A stretch of 64,000 nucleotides of DNA from Aquatica leii (taxonomy: Eukaryota > Arthropoda > Insecta > Coleoptera > Lampyridae), in NCBI GenBank assembly GCA_035610365.1, contig CM069432.1, positions 164,670,035 through 164,734,034 of the forward strand, read 5' to 3'. Shown here in pieces: positions 1-9,630 of this stretch (position 1 is its first letter; every line of letters begins with the position of its first letter). The position numbers were made by a program, and so were the translations under genes. Below the pieces are notes generated by a model. The model saw only the letters and a list, made by a program, of their open reading frames with translations, made no database searches and was not told the DNA's origin.

Positions 1-626
1 TTATTTAGAACCATTTAAATGCAAGCTTTCGAACTTGGTCAAGTTCTTCGTCAGGCAAAATTCAATTTAAAAAAATTTTAAAAAAATGTTTATGTATTTT
101 ATCATTAATTGTTTTGTTTTTGTTTTATACGAAATATATATTATAATAACAAATTATAATTAATCATTTAATGGATATTTTACAAAGTTAGAGCTAATAC
201 TAATAGGATGTTGAACAACAATAAAAGGTATTCTTATTCTTTTAATTTCTTTATTGTCGTTTTGAGATATTGATGATTAAATAAATTTCTGGTAATTATC
301 ATAGAGCTACAGAGGTGCATGTAACTTAGCTACTTGATAAACATCTAACATTTGCAATATTGTCAATCCTTTGAAACAATGAACCAATGTAAGTTTATTT
401 ATAAATTGTTATTAAAAACGTCCTGCAATTATTGTAAACGTAAAATGTGATTATTATTTTTTTAAGATTAATTTTTGATTATTTAAATCCTATTTATTGG
501 TTGAATCTAATTATAGATACATTCCAGTCTAATATAAATAACAACTTTATTCTACAAATTACTTACATACATCTCATTTAAACAGTAATTACCAAACATA
601 ATACGAAGTGATATTATCTGTGTTTA
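1..626. other. AT-rich flank without recognisable gene
   Basis: Very AT-rich sequence with no long open frame and no recognised domain in any frame. It ends at the 4-bp target duplication of the LTR element. Together with the sequence after the element it formed the original region upstream of the Mutator/YqaJ-type gene at 7406, so part of it may be an ancient promoter region; no promoter motif convinces me. Confidence 0.6.
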
Positions 627-630
627 GTTG
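627..630. repeat. target site duplication GTTG (left)
   Basis: GTTG immediately precedes the left LTR (TGTTAC...) and is repeated at 7382-7385 directly after the right LTR (...GTAACA). A 4-bp duplication fits Ty3/Gypsy-type integration and shows that the element is a complete insertion at this place. Confidence 0.8.
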
Positions 631-1994
631 TGTTACGTGCATAAATTTAAATAATGCATTACCCTGTACATCAATTTAATTAAAAACTACTTTGATATTT
701 CTTGACGCCATCTATCGGGTTCGTTGGTCACTTTGTATTGACAGACGGCATCCGGTGTCAGACCGGCATTTGCACTTTACCATCGTACCTGTTAATATCT
801 ATGTCTGCGTGAATTGAATATCGTTTTCAAGAATCATCCACGTGCTGGGACACGATGGAAATTAGTAGTTTCTCTTAAATAATTGATTTCAAACCGCAGA
901 GTAAGTGATTTTATTTTTTCTTTAATTAAATGTAATTTCTATGTCTTTTGGTTAGCACCATGTGCCACCTCCATGAATAGGGATATTCGTATCGTTACAT
1001 CAAATCCTCAAGGGGAAAACTATAATCGGAAGCGGAAGATCTTAATTACTGGATACGATTGAATTCTATTCGGAGGCAATATCCTAACCTTGATAACTAT
1101 CACATTGTTCGGAAGATCTTAATTACTGGATGCGATTGAATTCTATTCGGAGGCAATATCCTCACCTTGATAACTATCACATTGTTCGGAAGATCATAAT
1201 TATTGGATACGATTGAATTATATTCGAAGGCAATTACTTAATACCACCAGAGGCGTAACATTAATGTAACAGCATACGATAAGTGTCGGTTCGTTTACTG
1301 TCCTTTAAATGTGTCTTTATTTGTAGTTTGTGAGTCGCCAGGTAGACACGTCTATATTTTCAGGAAGTTTAATTGTAGGAGGCCGTAGGAAAAACGTTTT
1401 TCTGAAAGCACTCTGGAACTTGGTGTCAATTTTTACTTATTTATACGTGATCGCTACGGTGTAACTCTCGACTTATTATATTTGCTAATTGTACGTGCTA
1501 ATTGATTTGTTACTTGTGTTTGTTACTAAATTAATTTAGATAAATGACTTATCGCTCGCTGCTTATATCCATCGTAAATTATTAGTATTCATGTTAGTTA
1601 TTGATAAATTTTATATATGTTTTGGTGGCTGCACTTTTGGTCGACGTGTAGTGTAAGTTGCCGATCCTACTGCTATTCTCGTTTTTATATTCTATACAGT
1701 ACCGGTGTACATTTGACTATTTAGTTGTTAATAGATTTATCTTTATAGAGGAATTAAAGTACCATTGTTATTTACGATCGAGTTTCTTTTCCTTTTATTC
1801 GTTTCTTTCAGCAGTTACGAACTTAACATCATAGTTACAAGTTTATTACCATTTCTGTGGTGAGCAAGCAGAAACTGACTTTGGATAGGCTCTGGCGCCC
1901 TTAATTATCTTTTATTTACCTCTAGGAACCCTACCCTCTCTCCGACTGTTGAGAGTTGGCCGTGCAGGTTCGTAACCAGCTAAAGCTTGTAACA
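631..1994 (+). repeat. left (5') LTR, 1364 bp
   Basis: Starts TGTTACGTGC and ends GTAACA, a perfect short inverted terminus as expected of an LTR. It contains a 77-bp tandem repeat (1034-1234) and a short CCGGT/ACCGG hairpin near 753-767. Relative to the right copy it lacks two A's at about 1424-1426, which turns GGTAAGTC into GGTGTC, and has shorter T runs at about 1357 and 1682. As the 5' LTR it should supply the promoter; I could not fix a TATA/initiator pair with confidence. Confidence 0.92.
1034..1234 (+). repeat. 77-bp tandem repeat, 2.6 copies, in left LTR
   Basis: Units start with GGAAGATC at 1034, 1111 and 1188, exactly 77 bp apart; the last is partial. The first two units are almost identical, the third more diverged (for example TATTCGAAGG for TATTCGGAGG). 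Such sub-repeats in the U3 part of LTRs commonly act as enhancers; that role is inferred here. Confidence 0.93.
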
Positions 1995-1997
1995 AAT

Positions 1998-2011
1998 TGG
2001 CAGCCCAACTG
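1998..2011 (+). promoter_or_regulatory. putative tRNA primer binding site
   Basis: TGGCAGCCCAACTG begins three bases after the LTR end. A minus-strand primer site normally starts with TGG, pairing with the tRNA CCA tail, within a few bases of the 5' LTR. I cannot name the tRNA from memory. Confidence 0.55.
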
Positions 2012-2678
2012 ATTGGGGCTTCGATTATCTCATATCGAATTTCTCATTCTCTATATTTCTTTTAACAATTTGCTTTAATTGTGATTAGCGGAGGTTTAAC
2101 TTATACTGTCGAATTTCTCTAGACTTAGTGTGTAGCAAATTGGCTACCTGACTTTTCGATTTTTTTTCTTTTGAATTTCTCATTCGATATAATTCTTTCT
2201 GCTGTTTAGATTTTTTTTTTCTCTCTAATTAGTGTAGGATTACTAGCAGGAATAGGTAGTTTATGTTATTGTTTACTTGCTTTCGATTTAGTGCATCATA
2301 AGTTCTTCTAGCTTTATTGATTCTTTTCTTAGTCTTACGTGGGTTCGATTTTACTTTGCTTTCTTCACTTAGTTATTGCTACTAGACTGGACGTCTGAGT
2401 TACGTCATTAACTTTTACTTTTTCTGTATTTTCTTTAGTGCTGCAGTTTGATTGTAGATTAGCACTTTGCTTACGTTTCTTTTAATCGGACCTTCGTTTT
2501 GATTTTTGGATTGACTTCGACTACGTCGATTAATTTGTTTTCTTATTGGATTACTTACTGGATAGTAATACGGCTGGTACTTACTGTTATTTTGAATTTT
2601 GTCAGGCACATGGTGACGGATTTCCGTCGTAGTTAACTGCTCTGGTTAGTTTCTTGTTTACTTGTTATTGTTGTAGCT
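2012..2678 (+). other. untranslated leader of the LTR element
   Basis: T-rich leader between the primer site and the ORF start at 2679. It contains a weak internal duplication: AAATTGGC followed by CTTCGATT occurs near 1995-2025 and in diverged form (AAATTGGC...TTTTCGATT) near 2137-2162. No coding frame is convincing. Packaging signals would be expected here by analogy with other LTR elements but cannot be recognised by eye. Confidence 0.5.
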
Positions 2679-4139
2679 ATGTATTCTTCAGATAAAGAAC
2701 CACCACTTCTTACTTCATCAGACTCTGATTCGGAAATGGACTTGGCTAATTGGAATATTACTTTCTCTGGTGAAGATCCGTTTGTACTAATGGAGTTTCT
2801 TATTCGTATTGATGAGTTGTGTTTGTCTCGTGAAGTTTCTCAGCACCAACTTTTTCTTTCAGCTTCTGATGTGTTATCGGGTAAAGCTCTTCTTGTGTTT
2901 AGAAGTAAACGACATACTTTACGTTCTTGGAAAGAGGTTACTGCGATGCTGAAAGCTGAATTTCTGCCTGTAGATTATGATGAAAGGTTAATGGATACTA
3001 TTCGTAATCGAGTGATGGAACCTAAGGAACCTATTGTGATGTACGTTGCTACTATGCAATATCTTTTCATGCAATTGTTAGAACCAGTCTCGGAGAAGAC
3101 GCAGTTAAAAATCGTACGCCGCAACTTGGCTCCTTTGTATCAATCTCATTTTGCACTGGTGGATATTACATCCTTTTCTCAATTGATTTCTTTAGGCAAA
3201 CGTTTGGAGTTGAACTTTAACCGTAGCAATTCTCGTAGTCTTATAACATCCGAAAGGAATGACTTACTTCTAGAATCATCTGTGATTAATACTGCTACTA
3301 CCGCAGTTTCTGTTAATACGGTTGCTGATTCTCTTACTACTCCTCCCCTTCCTTCTTCTATAACTACTGAGTCTAATACGTGTATACACTGTCGTTCTAA
3401 AACTGAGAAACTTGTACGTCCTGTTCGTTCTTTAGCTTCTCTTCCTCTAAATTTTTCTTCAGCTTCTAGGATTATTAGGCCTACTAACGATCCTTGGTAT
3501 TTAGGTTTGGTTTCTAGAGTTTCTGCTTGTCCTCGTCGTTTCTCTCGTTGGTGTCTTGTGAAAGGTCTTCTATGTAAACGTGTACGCATATCTTCATCTG
3601 ACTCTTGCGTGTGGAAATTAGTTGTTCCTTCGGAACAACGCAAACAATTAATCCACGATCACCATCTTCCATCTGAGCGTGAACACCGCAGTGTTAGGAG
3701 TACGTTGGAAGCTCTTCGCTATCACTTCTACTGGCCTCATATGAGACCCAAGGTTGCTGAGTTCATACGTCACTGTTCTTGTTCGAACGCACAGCGTAGC
3801 AATCCTTTTAGGTCACGTCACATTTTGACAAGTAGAACGAAGCTTTCCAACACTAGTGTTGCTACAAGGTCTACGCGTCTACATAAGGATCGTGCTATTT
3901 CTCCGGATGTAAAAGCCGCTGCTATTGCTTTTACATCTCCTTCTTCAGTCGTTTCTAATTATTCTTTGTTGTCTCCCTCTGCTAATCGTTCTCTTCGCTT
4001 TCATCGGCGTCGCAAGCGTCGTACGTGCTGGTTCGCTTTTGGCTTTCGACTTTCGACTTTTGCTATTCTTTTGGTTCTTTTCTTTCGGTTTTGGTGGTTC
4101 GAGTCTTTGGATACGTCGTCGGTATCTTGTTGGTTGTAG
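2679..4139 (+). CDS. Gag-like protein fused to integrase zinc-binding region
   Basis: Single ORF of 486 codons. Residues about 25-185 match the retrotransposon Gag core: WNITFSGEDP start, SWKEVTAMLKAEFLP at about 83-97, and the following helices that in this family build the capsid shell. A zinc-knuckle start (CIHC, residues 235-238) is seen but its His/Cys partners are missing. From about residue 267 the protein reads like the linker and H2C2 zinc domain of a Gypsy integrase: DPWYLGLV, WKLVVPSEQ, VRSTLEALRYHFYWPHMRP, then Cys366 and Cys368; the usual spacing is CxxC, here CxC. Protease, RT, RNase H and integrase core are missing, and the fusion is in frame. After residue 375 there is a basic, then hydrophobic tail of unclear meaning. 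Probably a deletion derivative that still makes Gag; whether the fused zinc domain has a role is unknown. Confidence 0.8.
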   Translation: MYSSDKEPPLLTSSDSDSEMDLANWNITFSGEDPFVLMEFLIRIDELCLSREVSQHQLFLSASDVLSGKALLVFRSKRHTLRSWKEVTAMLKAEFLPVDYDERLMDTIRNRVMEPKEPIVMYVATMQYLFMQLLEPVSEKTQLKIVRRNLAPLYQSHFALVDITSFSQLISLGKRLELNFNRSNSRSLITSERNDLLLESSVINTATTAVSVNTVADSLTTPPLPSSITTESNTCIHCRSKTEKLVRPVRSLASLPLNFSSASRIIRPTNDPWYLGLVSRVSACPRRFSRWCLVKGLLCKRVRISSSDSCVWKLVVPSEQRKQLIHDHHLPSEREHRSVRSTLEALRYHFYWPHMRPKVAEFIRHCSCSNAQRSNPFRSRHILTSRTKLSNTSVATRSTRLHKDRAISPDVKAAAIAFTSPSSVVSNYSLLSPSANRSLRFHRRRKRRTCWFAFGFRLSTFAILLVLFFRFWWFESLDTSSVSCWL

Positions 4140-4246
4140 CTTGGTGCTACCCAATTGTTCTTCTCATATTGCTGTCACCGATTTTCTTTTCTTTGCTTAA
4201 GTTTCTAGTACTTTTGTTTTGGTTTCTTTCTTCTCCATCTTACTTC

Positions 4247-4400
4247 AGGACAGACTACCTTTCCGTCTGTATATATTTATATCCGCTTAGTCGGCCTTTT
4301 TGGATCGGTACGTCATATATAGAATTCTCTTTTCTGCTTTTGGATTTGGTTTTTTCTTTTCTTGAGTTTTCTATTCCGCTCGTCGGCATTAAAGTCCTGA
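4247..4400 (+). repeat. hairpin module copy 1
   Basis: Starts with ACAGACTAC. Contains CCGCTTAGTCGG at 4283-4294 and CCGCTCGTCGG at 4376-4386, 93 bp apart, the second followed by CATTAAAG. Each can form a CCG/CGG stem with a 5-6 base loop. Confidence 0.65.
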
Positions 4401-4856
4401 AGTATATTTTCCAATTTGGGACAGCAATTGGTACGCGTTCGTTCTATAACTAATAGTGATACATTTTCTCATACCTTGTTTTTCTATTCTAGGGCGGTTG
4501 GATGGGCACCGTAGGGTGGTCTCTCTTTTCATTCTTTTACGGGGTGAAGAATGAATCAGGCATTAACATCGAGCCTTATCTTTCTCCGTCTTTCTCTTTT
4601 TATCCTTTCTTGTCTTTCTTACTTTTGATTTTTCTTTTTTGCTTTTTGGGATTTGTCTTAGGGCAATTATCTCTTTGCTTTTTCTTTTATCTGGAGTTGT
4701 TGCTTGAATACTTTCTTGGTATTTTCTTTTAGTAACTTCTTTCTTGAGTATTCACGCAACTATGGTTCTTTTCTTTTGCTTTTCTTTCTCGGTTACTTCT
4801 CTCGCTTTATTGGGTTCAGTGGGTTTTGTTTTGTTGCTTTTGGTTTGGAGTTTGGA

Positions 4857-5003
4857 ATAGACTGCAACGTCACTTCTTGTACTTTGTACTTCCGCTTAGT
4901 CGGAATTTTTTGATGTTGTCAGTCACCGTTAGGATATTTCTCTTCTTTGGGTTTCTTTTGCTCCTGGAATATTCTAATCCGTTCTTCGGCATTTAGGTTC
5001 CAA
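4857..5003 (+). repeat. hairpin module copy 2
   Basis: Starts AATAGACTGCAAC. Contains CCGCTTAGTCGG at 4892-4903 and CCGTTCTTCGG at 4979-4989 (87 bp apart). It also shares TACTTCCGCTTAGTCGG and GATGTTGTCAGTCA with copy 3. First hairpin is 609 bp from that of copy 1. Confidence 0.7.
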
Positions 5004-5275
5004 TGTGACATCCCAAGGCAACGAGCCCTGACTCACGATGCTTAATTGGCAAGCGAAGTTTTCAGTTCTTTATTGACTCATACTTTCTTTTTTCTTCTGG
5101 TTTCGTTTGAGGTTGCTTTGAAAGTTTTTCTCTCTGCTAAAGCTTAGTCTATCTTTATTTTCTTGGAGCCTCTGCAACCATATTCTTTTCTCTTTATTTG
5201 TTTTTTTTGCTAATTCTTTCTTTTGCTACATTGGGCTTAGTAAATTATTCGTTTTGCTGTGTAAGTCTGAAACTT

Positions 5276-5430
5276 GAAACAGACTACAACTCCGTTTTCT
5301 GTACTTTATGTACTTCCGCTTGCTCGGCTTTTCTGGATGTTGTTAGTCATTCTTGGGATATCTCTTTTGCTACTGTTCTCTTTGGTTTTCTTGGGATATT
5401 CTATTCCGTTTATCGGCTTGTAAGTTTCAT
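5276..5430 (+). repeat. hairpin module copy 3
   Basis: Starts AAACAGACTACAAC. Contains CCGCTTGCTCGG at 5316-5327 and CCGTTTATCGG at 5406-5416 (90 bp apart), with GGATGTTGTTAGTCA between them. First hairpin is 424 bp from that of copy 2. The CCG and CGG arms are constant while the loop bases vary. Confidence 0.7.
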
Positions 5431-6011
5431 TGTTACAGTCCAACACAGTGACCGATAATTGACAAGTGGTTGTTTAGCAACTGATAGTTTCTTACGTTCT
5501 TTTCTTTCCTCTTCTTTCTTTTCTTCGAGTTCTAGTTCTGGGGATTATTAGTACTTGGGATTCTGGGTTACTTATTTTGATAGTTGTACTTAAGGGTTGG
5601 GGCTGATTCTACCTTTCCTAGATTCTTTTATTTTCTCTGGAATTCTTTTGATACTTACGTCCTTACTGTATTGGGTTACTGATTGTTTGTACCTTACTTT
5701 TTGGTATCGCTTTATGCGCTTCGGAAATTAGTAAACCATGTTGGTATTCTTCTTTGCTTTTAGATCAAATTACTCTTGGTTTCTTGGAGATACCTTTCGC
5801 TTCGTGCGCTTCTGTTACAGTTTTGGTTGTCGGCATTCTTAAGATTCTGGAAAACCTCTGTCTCTTCTGTATTTGTGGTAATCTGATGAGATTACATGGG
5901 GTTGGTTTTGGATTTAAGGGTTCTATCCTTGGCGTATGCCTAAATTTCTGTCCTCATTTTAGCTTTTGTTTCGTTATCTCCGCTCCACGCTTTTATCTTG
6001 CTGGGGAATTC

Positions 6012-7381
6012 TGTTACGTGCATAAATTTAAATAATGCATTACCCTGTACATCAATTTAATTAAAAACTACTTTGATATTTCTTGACGCCATCTATCGGG
6101 TTCGTTGGTCACTTTGTATTGACAGACGGCATCCGGTGTCAGACCGGCATTTGCACTTTACCATCGTACCTGTTAATATCTATGTCTGCGTGAATTGAAT
6201 ATCGTTTTCAAGAATCATCCACGTGCTGGGACACGATGGAAATTAGTAGTTTCTCTTAAATAATTGATTTCAAACCGCAGAGTAAGTGATTTTATTCTTT
6301 CTTTAATTAAACGTAATTTCTATGTCTTTTGGTTAGCACCATGTGCCACCTCCATGAATAGGGATATTCGTATCGTTACATCAAATCCTCAAGGGGAAAA
6401 CTATAATCGGAAGCGGAAGATCTTAATTACTGGATACGATTGAATTCTATTCGGAGGCAATATCCTAACCTTGATAACTATCACATTGTTCGGAAGATCT
6501 TAATTACTGGATGCGATTGAATTCTATTCGGAGGCAATATCCTCACCTTGATAACTATCACATTGTTCGGAAGATCATAATTATTGGATACGATTGAATT
6601 ATATTCGAAGGCAATTACTTAATACCACCAGAGGCGTAACATTAATGTAACAGCATACGATAAGTGTCGGTTCGTTTACTGTCCTTTAAATGTGTCTTTA
6701 TTTGTAGTTTGTGAGTCGCCAGGTAGACACGTCTATATTTTTCAGGAAGTTTAATTGTAGGAGGCCGTAGGAAAAACGTTTTTCTGAAAGCACTCTGGAA
6801 CTTGGTAAGTCAATTTTTACTTATTTATACGTGATCGCTACGGTGTAACTCACGACTTATTATATTTGCTAATTGTACGTGCTAATTGATTTGTTACTTG
6901 TGTTTGTTACTAAATTAATTTAGATAAATTACTTATCGCTCGCTGCTTATATCCATCGTAAATTATTATTATTCATGTTAGTTATTGATAAATTTTATAT
7001 ATGTTTTGGTGGCTGCACTTTTGGTCGACGTGTAGTGTAAGTTGCCGATCCTACTGCTATTCTCGTTTTTTTTATATTCTATACAGTACCGGTGTACATT
7101 TGACTATTTAGTTGTTAATAGATTTATCTTTATAGAGGAATTAAAGTACCATTGTTATTTACGATCGAGTTTCTTTTCCTTTTATTCGTTTCTTTCAGCA
7201 GTTACGAACTTAACATCATAGTTACAAGTTTATTACCATTTCTGTGGTGAGCAAGCAGAAACTGACTTTGGATAGGCTCTGGCGCCCTTAATTATCTTTT
7301 ATTTACCTCTAGGAACCCTACCCTCTCTCCGACTGTTGAGAGTTGGCCGTGCAGGTTCGTAACCAGCTAAAGCTTGTAACA
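6012..7381 (+). repeat. right (3') LTR, 1370 bp
   Basis: Near-identical to 631-1994. Differences seen: five substitutions (for example T to C in the TTTATTTTTT tract, TGTAATTT to CGTAATTT, CTCTCG to CTCACG) and three length changes that add up to 6 bp. It keeps GGTAAGTC at about 6804-6811, a good 5' splice-site match absent in the left LTR. The 77-bp repeat is at 6415-6615. Confidence 0.92.
6415..6615 (+). repeat. 77-bp tandem repeat in right LTR
   Basis: Same array as in the left LTR: GGAAGATC at 6415, 6492 and 6569, period 77 bp, third unit partial and diverged. The copy number is the same in both LTRs, as expected because one LTR is copied from the other at reverse transcription. Confidence 0.93.
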
Positions 7382-7385
7382 GTTG
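7382..7385. repeat. target site duplication GTTG (right)
   Basis: Repeats GTTG found at 627-630. After it the host sequence resumes and reaches the ATG of the Mutator/YqaJ-type pseudogene 20 bp later. Confidence 0.8.
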
Positions 7386-7405
7386 TTCATTCTTAGTTTT
7401 CGAGA

Positions 7406-9630
7406 ATGTGTTGTACAAAGTTTGCAAATTCGAAATACTTGCGGTTGACTAAAACAAGACGTAGTATGAAAGAACAAATGCGTGCAGCAAAAGAAAGGGT
7501 GCGCACAGTTAGTGCACCATGTGTATCGCGTGTACACGATGAAGAAACTGAAGTGAAATCGGTCATTTTCTTCTACTGAAGAAAATTTAATGGATAACGA
7601 CATAAACTTTTACGTTGAGGAAGAAATATTTTCATCTGAAAATGAATATTATTTTGAAAATTTTAATGGTTCCAAAAATTTTAATGAAAACCCAACTGAC
7701 TTTTCTGCGGTTTTAGATATTCCTAGTCCATCAAGTGCTACTTACGCTGTTTACCAAGATGAAGTTTGTCAAATTTATAATCGAGCAGCAATTGACGCGA
7801 TGAATAAAGCCGCCAAAGAAGAAACGAAACTAGCATTAGAACTAATAGAATTAGACGACCAAGGGTGTCCAAACATTGCAGTTGTAACAGACGGAGCGTG
7901 GAGCAAACAGTCGTATCGCACTAATTATAACGCTTTGTGAAGTGTTGCGTGTATAGTTGGACTACGGACAAAGAAGGTGCTCTATATGGCCGTTAAAAAT
8001 AAGTTTTGTTTGGTGTGTGCACGAAAGGATTTGTACAAAAATAATCAATGTCCAGAGCACACCTGTTATGGAAATTAGACCGGTCCATCAACTGGAATGG
8101 AGGCAGTCATTTTAGTAAAGGATTTCAAAAACAATAGAGATGTATGAAATATGTAAAATTAGTGGGTGATTTATGATAGCAGCGTGCATCGAAAACTTGT
8201 GGAGTCGATGCCCTATGGTACTTCTACTGTAATACAAAAAAAATGAATGCAAAAACCGTATTTTGCGTAATTACATAAATAAACTACGAGAAGTCAAAGA
8301 ACCAAAAACGAATTAAAAGACATTATCTCAGAAAATATTCTCAGGCTTCGTAGTAAAGTTACTAAAGTCATTCAATTTAGAAAAATCCAAGATGTGACTA
8401 CAGAAATAAAATTAAAGAACTAGAACTTGATGTTTTAAATGCACCGAAACATATTTTTTGTGATCATACGGGGTTATTTTTGTACCGGTGCTAAAACCAA
8501 AAACAATATTATTCCAGATTTTGAAAAAAGCGGTTTATTTAAGGAAATAATGACTGCAGTATGTCGTGTATCTTACGATTCCAAGAGTTTGATACATGAT
8601 GTTACCAACAGTTCCGCAGCACTTTAAAATTCCCACGTCGCGAAATTTGTTGGTGGTAAACGTGTGAATTTTGCTTTTCACCGTAGTTATCAAATTAGGA
8701 GTAAAACTGCTGTAGCGCATAATGAATTAGGTACACTCCACGCAATTGTGAAAACTACAACCAATAGTACGTACGTAAGTAGTAGTTATTTTGCGAAAAA
8801 CAAAAGCGTAAAATTGATTTGTAATCAAAAAGCAATACGTTACCGTACTAAGTACTCTGGAATCGCAGATGCTGATTATAAACCGGATGCAGCTGAACCA
8901 ACGCCGGATATGCTAGAGAAATAATTAAACGAAGCAGCGCAGAAATTTGTACAGAAATTGTTTTTGAAGCGAGAAGAAATTTTGAATAAAACTATTGGTC
9001 AACACCGAAGCAGTCGGTGGTACGAAGAGCGGTAGAAAATATTGACCGCATTTGTAAATTGTGCAGAGCAACTTCGTATGCAAATGTAATAAAAAATGTA
9101 TTATACCAACAGTTTACAGAAAGTGCTGCTAAAAGATATGGGAAAAAAATGAGCATTGAGCCATAGATGATTTTTAAGATGTCACGAATATAAAGGTTAA
9201 TCCTTGGGGTTTATTTGTGGATGAAATTCACCCATGTTTGGCAGCATCTCCAGACAAAGTAGTAGATGAAAATGCGATTGTAGAAATCAAATGCCCATAC
9301 GGTGCAAAAATGTACACTCCGATGGAAGCCGTTATAAAGAATAAAATCAAATTTTGTCGAGTAGAGGAAATCGAATTAAAATTAAAACAAAATGACAGCT
9401 ACATGTACCAAATCCAAGGGCAATTAAATATCGTAAGAAAAGACATTTGCTATTTTGTTGTTTGGATTCCTACTGGTATTTCTGTAGAAAAGATTAAAAT
9501 CGATACTTTGTTTTGGGAGAAAAAAATGCTTTCGAAGCTTGAACAATTTTATTATATAGCATTGTTACCCGAAATTTTGGATTCAAGACAATCACGACAG
9601 CTACCTATTCGAGAGACATTTTTAAATTAA
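7406..9630 (+). pseudogene. Mutator-like transposase + YqaJ nuclease gene, decayed
   Basis: Fragments in order make an almost full-length member of a family common in insects: a Mutator-like DDE domain followed by a YqaJ/lambda-exonuclease-type PD-(D/E)XK nuclease. 7406-7579: basic N-terminus (57 codons). 7590-7937: acidic region, then VVTDGAWSKQSYRTNYNAL, the DDE start. 7938-8130: same frame with two nonsense codons, CLVC and CPEHTC zinc-type pairs, STGMEA. About 8180-8630: DSSVHRKLVESMPYG, GLFKEIM, VTNSSAA. 8640-8920: FVGGKRVNF and following. 8985-9180: QHRSSRWYEER and AAKRYGKKM. 9217-9630: LAASPD, VEIKCP and YQIQGQLN, the nuclease motifs I-III, ending with a natural-looking stop. Several frameshifts and stops make it inactive. 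The LTR element sits just upstream. Whether this family is itself mobile is not shown here. Confidence 0.85.

Larger units (their letters stand above)
4140..6011 (+). other. T-rich 3' internal segment with hairpin modules
   Basis: No protein domain is recognisable; open frames here are short and come from T-rich composition. The segment carries three diverged copies of a module with two short hairpins, CCG-N5/6-CGG, 87-93 bp apart (separate entries), and a fourth much weaker copy near 5770-5845. The bases before the right LTR (GCTGGGGAATTC) would be the polypurine-tract position but are a poor polypurine tract. Confidence 0.6.
631..7381 (+). mobile_element. complete non-autonomous Gypsy-like LTR retrotransposon
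   Basis: Two direct LTRs (631-1994 and 6012-7381) beginning TGTTAC and ending GTAACA flank a 4.0-kb interior, with GTTG target duplications outside. By eye the LTRs differ by five substitutions and three small indels, so insertion was recent. The interior holds a tRNA-complementary-like site just after the left LTR, one 486-codon ORF (Gag joined to the integrase zinc-binding region) and a T-rich 1.9-kb segment with repeated hairpin modules. Protease, reverse transcriptase, RNase H and the integrase catalytic core are absent, so it must have moved using proteins of a relative. Gag and integrase similarity point to Ty3/Gypsy. The element lies 24 bp upstream of the start of the next gene remnant. 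Confidence 0.9.

Noticed and set aside
3179..3643. 154-codon minus-strand frame inside the Gag ORF
   Set aside because: It lies opposite a long sense ORF with clear Gag and integrase similarity and has no domain of its own.
3925..6035. Several plus-strand Phe/Leu-rich frames that could suggest an envelope-like membrane protein
   Set aside because: They are short, overlapping, in different frames and driven by TTT/CTT-rich composition; no signal peptide plus ectodomain layout is seen.
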